DNA of 64,000 nucleotides from Bacteroidales bacterium UBA1181 (lineage in GTDB: Bacteria > Bacteroidota > Bacteroidia > Bacteroidales > Paludibacteraceae): contig DBYR01000005.1 of the NCBI GenBank assembly GCA_002310215.1, forward strand, positions 87,178 through 151,177, read 5' to 3'. Under the pieces are notes generated by a model, which worked only from the letters and a program-made list of their open reading frames with translations, had not been told where the DNA came from and did not search any database. Every line of letters begins with the position of its first letter. Within the stretch, counting starts at the first letter, position 1. A program made the translations under genes and the position numbers. Positions 59,085-64,000 of this stretch are shown piece after piece.

Positions 59085-61760
59085 ATGGGACAAGATAATC
59101 AAGACGGACTGAAGAAAATGCTCGATTTCTCTCGGGCCATCGGTATATTATTTTATCTATTGAACATCTATTGGTTCTGCCGTTTGTTCTTCCTGGAAAT
59201 GCTCCCTGCGGGAGTATGTGAAAGAACGTACCAGTTCCTTGACCTGACGAACCAGCGGCTTCATCTCTTCAGTTCCGTTTATGTCACACTCTTCATTTCG
59301 TTGCTTTTCATCGCTTTCTACGGATTCGCAGAGCGGGGGAAGAAGGAGGAGAAAATACAACTGAATCCTTTCATATCGCCTATCTGCAGCCTTTTGGAAA
59401 GGATAGGGGTCGTCGACCGTGGCGAGGACGGACGGGTCATGGAGGAGAACGACAACGGGAAAACGGTGCTCAAAATAAAGCCTATCCGCACGGAGGGATG
59501 GTGCATCATCGCTTTCGGACTATTCTTCGTGGTCATCAGCCCTGCCATGCTACGGATTCCGCAACCACTCATCAAGACCATCGCCTACATCTTCGTCAGC
59601 GGAATCGGTATCCTCTATTTCATCTTCGGTGGCAACTATATCCACAAGGTGAGCCGCTCCTTCGAGGATACCAACAGCGAGAACGAGGAGTCATTCAAAC
59701 AGAACGAAGAGCTGATCGATAATCCCTATTCGGTCAATCTTAGAACGCAATACCGCTTCAAAGGGAAAGAGAGGGAGGGATGGATCAACGTGGTCAATCC
59801 ATTTCGAGCGACCAGCGTGCTGGGCACCCCGGGCTCGGGAAAGACCTATGCGGTCATCAACGAGTTCATCCGCCAGCATTTAAAGAAGAACTTTACGATG
59901 TACTGCTACGACTTCAAGTTCCCGGACCTCTCCACCATCGTCTACAATCACATGAAGTGGAACGAGGATCGCTTCATGGCAAGGTACGGACTGAAACCTA
60001 AATTCTGTGTGATCAACTTCGACGATCCCAGACGGTCGCTGCGATGCAACCCCATCCATCCTAAGTTCATGAGCGACATCACGGATGCCTACGACAGCGC
60101 CTACACCATCATGCTGAACCTCAACAAGAGCTGGGCGCAGAAGCAGGGCGATTTCTTCGTCGAGTCTCCTATCAACTACCTCACAGCCTCCATCTGGTAC
60201 CTCAAGGAGATCGAAGGCGGTAAATACTGCACGTTGCCGCATGTGATCGAGTGGATCAACTCGAAATATGTGGACTGCATACCGCTAATGAGCATGAACC
60301 CGAGCCTCGTCAATTATATGTCCGCCTTCATGGAGGCTTGGGAAGGTGGCGCACAAGACCAACTGCAGGGGCAGATCGCTTCGGTCCGCATTCCGCTCTC
60401 CCGCATCAGCTCGCCCCAACTCTACTGGGTCATGACGGGCAATGACTTCACGCTGGACCTGAACAATTCTGAAGAGCCTAAGGTACTCTGCGTCGGTAAC
60501 AACCCTGAGAAAAAGGACATCTACGCCACCGCTTTAGGGCTCTACAACGGGCGCATCGTGAAGGTCATCAACAAAAAGGAGAAGCATCCTATCTCATTGA
60601 TAATAGACGAGTTACCTACTATCTACTTCAGGGGATTGGACAACCTTATCGCCACCGCCCGCGCCAATAAGGTGTCGGTCTGCTTAGGCTATCAGGACTT
60701 CACCCAGCTGATACGCGACTACGGAGAGAAGGAGGCGAAAGCCATCATTAACACCATCGGTAACCTCTTCTGCGGACAAGTGACGGGCGACACCGCCACC
60801 CAGCTCGAGAAACGTTTCGGCAAGAACATGCAACGGAGGAAGAGCCAAAGCTACAACTCGTCGGGCGTCTCGACCAGCATCAGCGAGCAAAACGACACGA
60901 TGATACCCGCCTCGAAGATCTCCACACTGACGCAGGGAACATTCGTCGGCGCCGTGGCGGATAACTTCGGAGAAGAGATCTCCGAGAAGATCTTCAACGC
61001 CAAGATCGTCATCGACAACGAGGCGGTCAAAGCGGAGGAAGCCGCCTACCAACCGCTGCCGATCTTCTACAACTTCGACTCGCCCGCCGAGGTGAACGAA
61101 CTCAAGCAGTTCATGCTGAACTTCCTCAAGGGATACTACGTGATCGCCTGCGACAATGCGGAGACGCTTCGGGAGATCATGGGCATAGAGAGTTCGTCCG
61201 TGCAGACCTTCCTCAACTCCTTCAACGGATTCGCGGAGTTCATTTCGCAAATTGGCAAGACCATTAGCGGCTTGTGCGCAAAGGCCATCGAGGAGATCGC
61301 TTCCCTCAACGCCTGCCGAGGAGACTCAGACACTTACCATGAGCGGATGAGGCAGATCGTCATCGGCTTCATCACAGATCGGAACGTCACCAATTGGATT
61401 ACCAAGGAGAAGGAATTCAAGGAGAACAAATATGCGGCGGAAGGTCTCAGGGTAGGAGAGGTGCTTAGAGAGATCATGGAACGCATCGATAGCCTTGAAG
61501 AGAGCGGGGAGAAACAGACCGCACCGATAACAGAGAAATTAGAACTAATCCAACGCTACTTCGCAAACCTAAAGAATTTCAGTTCGCAAGTCCAGGAGAT
61601 CCGTGACCAAAAGATGAATGATGTGCTGAAGCAGCAGGAGGAGCAGGTACGTGCGGACATCAGAGGATTGATCGATCGGCAGCTGAAGATATTGGAGTCG
61701 GACGAGCGCTGGCAACAACTGTCCAAGCGCAGGCGAGAGGCCATGGGTATCGAAGGGTAA
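59085..61760 (+). CDS. MobC/TraG-family type IV coupling ATPase, no relaxase nearby
   Basis: ATG 59085 (MGQDNQDGLKKMLDFSRAI) gives 891 residues, the usual start for Bacteroides MobC-type coupling proteins. Four membrane helices occupy about residues 20-45, 65-85, 145-165 and 170-190. The motor domain has Walker A LGTPGSGKTYAVINEF near residue 246 and Walker B SLIIDELPTIYF near 508. A coiled C-terminal tail (from about 760) is rich in Glu, Arg and Gln. Such proteins bring DNA to a type IV secretion channel, but no relaxase, tra genes or recognisable oriT lie in the window. Confidence 0.82.
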   Translation: MGQDNQDGLKKMLDFSRAIGILFYLLNIYWFCRLFFLEMLPAGVCERTYQFLDLTNQRLHLFSSVYVTLFISLLFIAFYGFAERGKKEEKIQLNPFISPICSLLERIGVVDRGEDGRVMEENDNGKTVLKIKPIRTEGWCIIAFGLFFVVISPAMLRIPQPLIKTIAYIFVSGIGILYFIFGGNYIHKVSRSFEDTNSENEESFKQNEELIDNPYSVNLRTQYRFKGKEREGWINVVNPFRATSVLGTPGSGKTYAVINEFIRQHLKKNFTMYCYDFKFPDLSTIVYNHMKWNEDRFMARYGLKPKFCVINFDDPRRSLRCNPIHPKFMSDITDAYDSAYTIMLNLNKSWAQKQGDFFVESPINYLTASIWYLKEIEGGKYCTLPHVIEWINSKYVDCIPLMSMNPSLVNYMSAFMEAWEGGAQDQLQGQIASVRIPLSRISSPQLYWVMTGNDFTLDLNNSEEPKVLCVGNNPEKKDIYATALGLYNGRIVKVINKKEKHPISLIIDELPTIYFRGLDNLIATARANKVSVCLGYQDFTQLIRDYGEKEAKAIINTIGNLFCGQVTGDTATQLEKRFGKNMQRRKSQSYNSSGVSTSISEQNDTMIPASKISTLTQGTFVGAVADNFGEEISEKIFNAKIVIDNEAVKAEEAAYQPLPIFYNFDSPAEVNELKQFMLNFLKGYYVIACDNAETLREIMGIESSSVQTFLNSFNGFAEFISQIGKTISGLCAKAIEEIASLNACRGDSDTYHERMRQIVIGFITDRNVTNWITKEKEFKENKYAAEGLRVGEVLREIMERIDSLEESGEKQTAPITEKLELIQRYFANLKNFSSQVQEIRDQKMNDVLKQQEEQVRADIRGLIDRQLKILESDERWQQLSKRRREAMGIEG

Positions 61761-61892
61761 TAGGCCTCCAAAACACAACACCCATTACCCATTTCATTAT
61801 ATATTAAACATTTATTCATCATCCATCGCCCATCATTCATCGATCCACCTTCCCGATTCGTCGATAAAAAAGGGGGAACAGTAGAACGGATT

Positions 61893-61922
61893 TTTGAATC
61901 ACGTTCCGCAGAACTATATTTG
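61893..61922 (+). promoter_or_regulatory. Promoter of the cysteine-rich lipoprotein gene
   Basis: TTTG at 61893-61896, an 18-base spacer and TATATTTG at 61915-61922. It overlaps the first codon of the longest open frame and so favours the start at 61950. Confidence 0.7.
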
Positions 61923-61949
61923 TCTCAGAAGTTAAACATAAAACATTTT

Positions 61950-62495
61950 ATGAATATGAAACGATTGACTACTATTTTATCCGCCGCATTGTTCGGCATG
62001 TTCATGATGAGTTCATGTTGCAACTGCGACAAAGACCATCAGTGCCAATGCCAATGTAAAGGAGAGGGCGAGGCAAGTTGTCAGACCGAATGTACCGACA
62101 AACCATTCGGGGAAGGGAAATGCCCACGGGAGGGGATGCGTCAAGGGATGCCTCCATGTCCTACCCAAGGCGGATGCCCGAAGATGAAAGCCCAAATGGA
62201 GAAGTGGATGAAGTTCGACAGCCTTTCCGTCGACGAGCAGAAAGCGTTGCTGAAGGAACGCAAGGAGGCGATTGATAAAATGCAGGCGGAAATGGAGGCC
62301 AAGAAGGCTGAGATGGAGCAGAAATGGGCCAATTTCGACAGCCTGACCATCGAGGAGCAGAAGCAGTTGATCGACATGAAGAGCGGTCCGATGTTCGGTC
62401 CTCACAAAGGCTTCCCCAAGGGCCCACGTACGGAGGGAATGCGCGGAGACAAGAGGGGGCACAAGCACCACGGTCCGCGTCCGGAAAGGAACTAA
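61950..62495 (+). CDS. Cysteine-rich small lipoprotein with helical repeats
   Basis: ATG 61950 gives 181 residues: a lipoprotein signal peptide ending FMMSSC, then a Cys-rich segment (CNCDKDHQCQCQCKGEG and further Cys to residue 63), then two helical repeats sharing the pattern FDSLS/TxxEQK (near residues 80 and 120), and a Lys/Arg/His/Pro-rich tail. Thirteen or so cysteines in the first 65 residues suggest metal binding or disulfides. I do not recognise a family. A strong promoter precedes and a strong terminator follows, so it is a single-gene unit. Confidence 0.65.
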   Translation: MNMKRLTTILSAALFGMFMMSSCCNCDKDHQCQCQCKGEGEASCQTECTDKPFGEGKCPREGMRQGMPPCPTQGGCPKMKAQMEKWMKFDSLSVDEQKALLKERKEAIDKMQAEMEAKKAEMEQKWANFDSLTIEEQKQLIDMKSGPMFGPHKGFPKGPRTEGMRGDKRGHKHHGPRPERN

Positions 62496-62604
62496 GCGAC
62501 ATGTTTACAAGGAATAATACGCAAGTTATGCAACATGGAAACAAATACTCACATAAGCGAATAGCATTTACATACACTAGCAATAAATAAAAACTACTTT
62601 TTAG

Positions 62605-62640
62605 CCGCCATCTGACGAGATGTCAGGTGGCGGTTTATTT
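62605..62640 (+). terminator. Terminator after the cysteine-rich lipoprotein gene
   Basis: CCGCCATCTGAC (62605-62616) and GTCAGGTGGCGG (62622-62633) pair over 12 positions with one T-G wobble around a five-base loop, followed by TTTATTT. Its T-run lies two bases before the next -33 element. Confidence 0.85.
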
Positions 62641-62669
62641 GCTAACCATTCCAAATTATGCTATATTCG
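62638..62669 (+). promoter_or_regulatory. Promoter of the ammonia-lyase gene
   Basis: TTTG at 62638-62641, a 20-base spacer and TATATTCG at 62662-62669, a near-perfect match, 22 bases before ATG 62692. Confidence 0.75.
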
Positions 62670-62691
62670 CGGCAATTAGACAGATGAAAGG

Positions 62692-64000
62692 ATGCAGAAA
62701 GAATTAGCGTATATTTCCCTGGAGGATATTGAATCCATCCTCTATAAGGGACAAAAAATTGCCTTTACGCCCGCTATCATGGATAGGGTCCGTAAAAGCT
62801 ATGAGTTTCTCGAGGAGTTCTCCAAAGACCGCGTCATCTACGGCATAAACACCGGGTTCGGGCCCATGGCTCAATACCGGGTCAGCGACGACGAGCGCAT
62901 CCAATTGCAATACAACATCATACGTAGCCACTCGGCGGGTGCGGGCCAACCACTCCCTAACATCTACGTGAAGGCGGCCATGATCGCAAGGATCGGCACC
63001 TTCATCCAGGGTGAATCGGGCATTCATCCCGAGTTGGTGGAGCTATTGGCGGCATTCATCAACAACGACATATATCCATTCATCCCCGAGCACGGAAGCG
63101 TAGGCTCCAGTGGCGACCTCGTTCAGTTGGCGCACATGGCACTCACATTGATCGGTGAAGGTGAGGTGTGCTACCAAGGGAAGTTCCAACCTGCCTCGGA
63201 GGTGCTGAAAAAGCTCGGGCTGAAACCATTAGGCATACATGTGCGCGAGGGACTCTCCGTCACCAACGGCACCTCCTTCATGACCGGCATCGGACTGGTC
63301 AACCTCTTCGATGCGAAGCGTCTGTTGCAATGGGCGGTCATCGCCTCGGTGATGGTCAACGAGATCGCCTCCTCCTACGACGACTTCATGGCGGAGAAGC
63401 TCAATGAGGTGCGCCGCCAGCCAGGGCAGAGCGAAATCGCCCGGCAGCTTCGCGAGTGGAGCGCCGGTAGCCACTGCATGCTCAGCCGTGAGAAGGCACT
63501 GTACGACGGAGGTCATCAAGAGGAAAGCGTATTCAAACATAAAGTGCAGCCCTACTACTCGTTGCGTTGTGTGCCGCAGATCCTCGGCCCCGTATTGGAG
63601 ACGCTGCAAAACACGGAAAGGGTGCTGGTCAACGAGGTCAATTCGGCGACGGACAACCCGATCGTGGACGTCGACACGCAGACCGTCTACCATGGCGGCA
63701 ACTTCCACGGCGACTACGTATCGTTCGAGATGGACAAACTGAAGATCGCCACCACCAAGCTGACCATGCTAATGGAGCGTCAGATGAACTATCTCTTCCA
63801 CGACCGCATCAACGGCATCCTCCCGCCATTTGTGAACATGGGTGTGTTAGGGCTCAACTACGGCATGCAGGCGTGCCAATTCACGGCGACCTCCACCACG
63901 GCGGAGTGCCAGACGCTCTCCAACTCCATGTACGTGCACTCCATACCGAACAACAACGACAACCAAGACGTCGTCAGCATGGGCACCAACTCCGCGCTAT
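62692..64000 (+). CDS. HAL/PAL/TAL-family aromatic amino acid ammonia-lyase (3' partial)
   Basis: ATG 62692 opens a frame that runs off the window after 436 codons. It matches the histidine/phenylalanine/tyrosine ammonia-lyases (NTGFGPMAQYRV near residue 53, NGTSFMTGIGL near 192, NSATDNPIVDV near 320). The active-site triad that forms the MIO group is Ser-Ser-Gly (139-141 in VGSSGDLVQLAH), where Ala-Ser-Gly is usual. RSHSAGAGQ near residue 80 carries the Ser-His pair of histidine-type enzymes. Bacteroidota use such enzymes in histidine breakdown or to make cinnamate-type starters for aryl polyenes; the missing 3' part and the neighbours beyond the window would decide. Confidence 0.88.
   Translation, partial: MQKELAYISLEDIESILYKGQKIAFTPAIMDRVRKSYEFLEEFSKDRVIYGINTGFGPMAQYRVSDDERIQLQYNIIRSHSAGAGQPLPNIYVKAAMIARIGTFIQGESGIHPELVELLAAFINNDIYPFIPEHGSVGSSGDLVQLAHMALTLIGEGEVCYQGKFQPASEVLKKLGLKPLGIHVREGLSVTNGTSFMTGIGLVNLFDAKRLLQWAVIASVMVNEIASSYDDFMAEKLNEVRRQPGQSEIARQLREWSAGSHCMLSREKALYDGGHQEESVFKHKVQPYYSLRCVPQILGPVLETLQNTERVLVNEVNSATDNPIVDVDTQTVYHGGNFHGDYVSFEMDKLKIATTKLTMLMERQMNYLFHDRINGILPPFVNMGVLGLNYGMQACQFTATSTTAECQTLSNSMYVHSIPNNNDNQDVVSMGTNSAL

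Noticed and set aside
1..64000. tRNA or rRNA genes
   Set aside because: I looked through the intergenic stretches for cloverleaf sequence and conserved rRNA blocks and saw none; a tRNAscan-type search would be needed to exclude a missed one.

Overview
The window is chromosomal DNA from a member of the Bacteroidales (phylum Bacteroidota). Three things point there. Gene content is typical of the order: DUF3467 after rpoC, a RapZ-C/APH fusion, RibBA, a PorD-like and PorG-like pair, a T4CP of the MobC type, a hybrid two-component-type regulator, and lipoproteins with an acidic run after the lipobox cysteine. Promoters follow the Bacteroidetes pattern (TTG/TTTG, about 20 bp, TAnnTTTG or TAnnTTCG). 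Start sites often lack a strong Shine-Dalgarno sequence. I cannot name the species.

Layout. 1-1000: 3' end of rpoC and a DUF3467 gene. 1100-11150: mostly forward housekeeping genes (ruvC, chorismatase-like/RidA-fold protein, START-like protein, LptF/G permease, ribBA, exbB-exbD-tonB, a DJ-1 protein, a repeat-bearing lipoprotein). 11230-19225: reverse block with rnhB, recN, a PorD/DUF4835 gene and coaBC in one operon, then a Wzz/Wza-type polysaccharide export pair. 19450-26374: ABC-F ATPase, secreted Hint-domain protein, dgt, a stand-alone MetH activation domain, a GPH-type symporter, tadA. 26524-33732: lipoproteins, ComF, dnaG, two DUF4230 proteins, an iron alcohol dehydrogenase.

33733-45392 is the most accessory-looking part. 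It has AT-rich dispersed repeats in inverted copies, a zeta-type toxin-antitoxin pair, an orphan Imm40-like immunity gene, a BspA-type leucine-rich protein and an outer-membrane barrel, with purL and a CDF transporter embedded among them. 45393-52320: HelD, a secreted esterase with a C-terminal sorting domain, and a 1109-residue propeller/AraC regulator that has no kinase ATPase domain. 52344-58538: the conserved envelope-biogenesis block murI, two ompH/skp genes, bamA, uppS and a PorG-like gene, all reverse. 58539-62640: an unusual regulatory element, an orphan MobC coupling ATPase and a cysteine-rich lipoprotein. The window ends inside a HAL/PAL/TAL-family ammonia-lyase.

How the parts fit: the PorD-like and PorG-like genes are type IX secretion components, and the BspA-like protein and the esterase carry C-terminal domains that look like type IX cargo signals. 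BamA, the Skp pair, LptF/G, UppS and ExbBD-TonB serve the same envelope. The chorismatase-like protein and the ammonia-lyase could both supply aromatic starter units, for example for an aryl polyene pigment, but that is inference. The strongest candidate for something little described is a two-copy module at 44227-44397 (+) and 58739-58853 (-): an 18-bp palindrome, a Bacteroidetes promoter, a 33-bp identical core and a hairpin. It appears to produce short transcripts.
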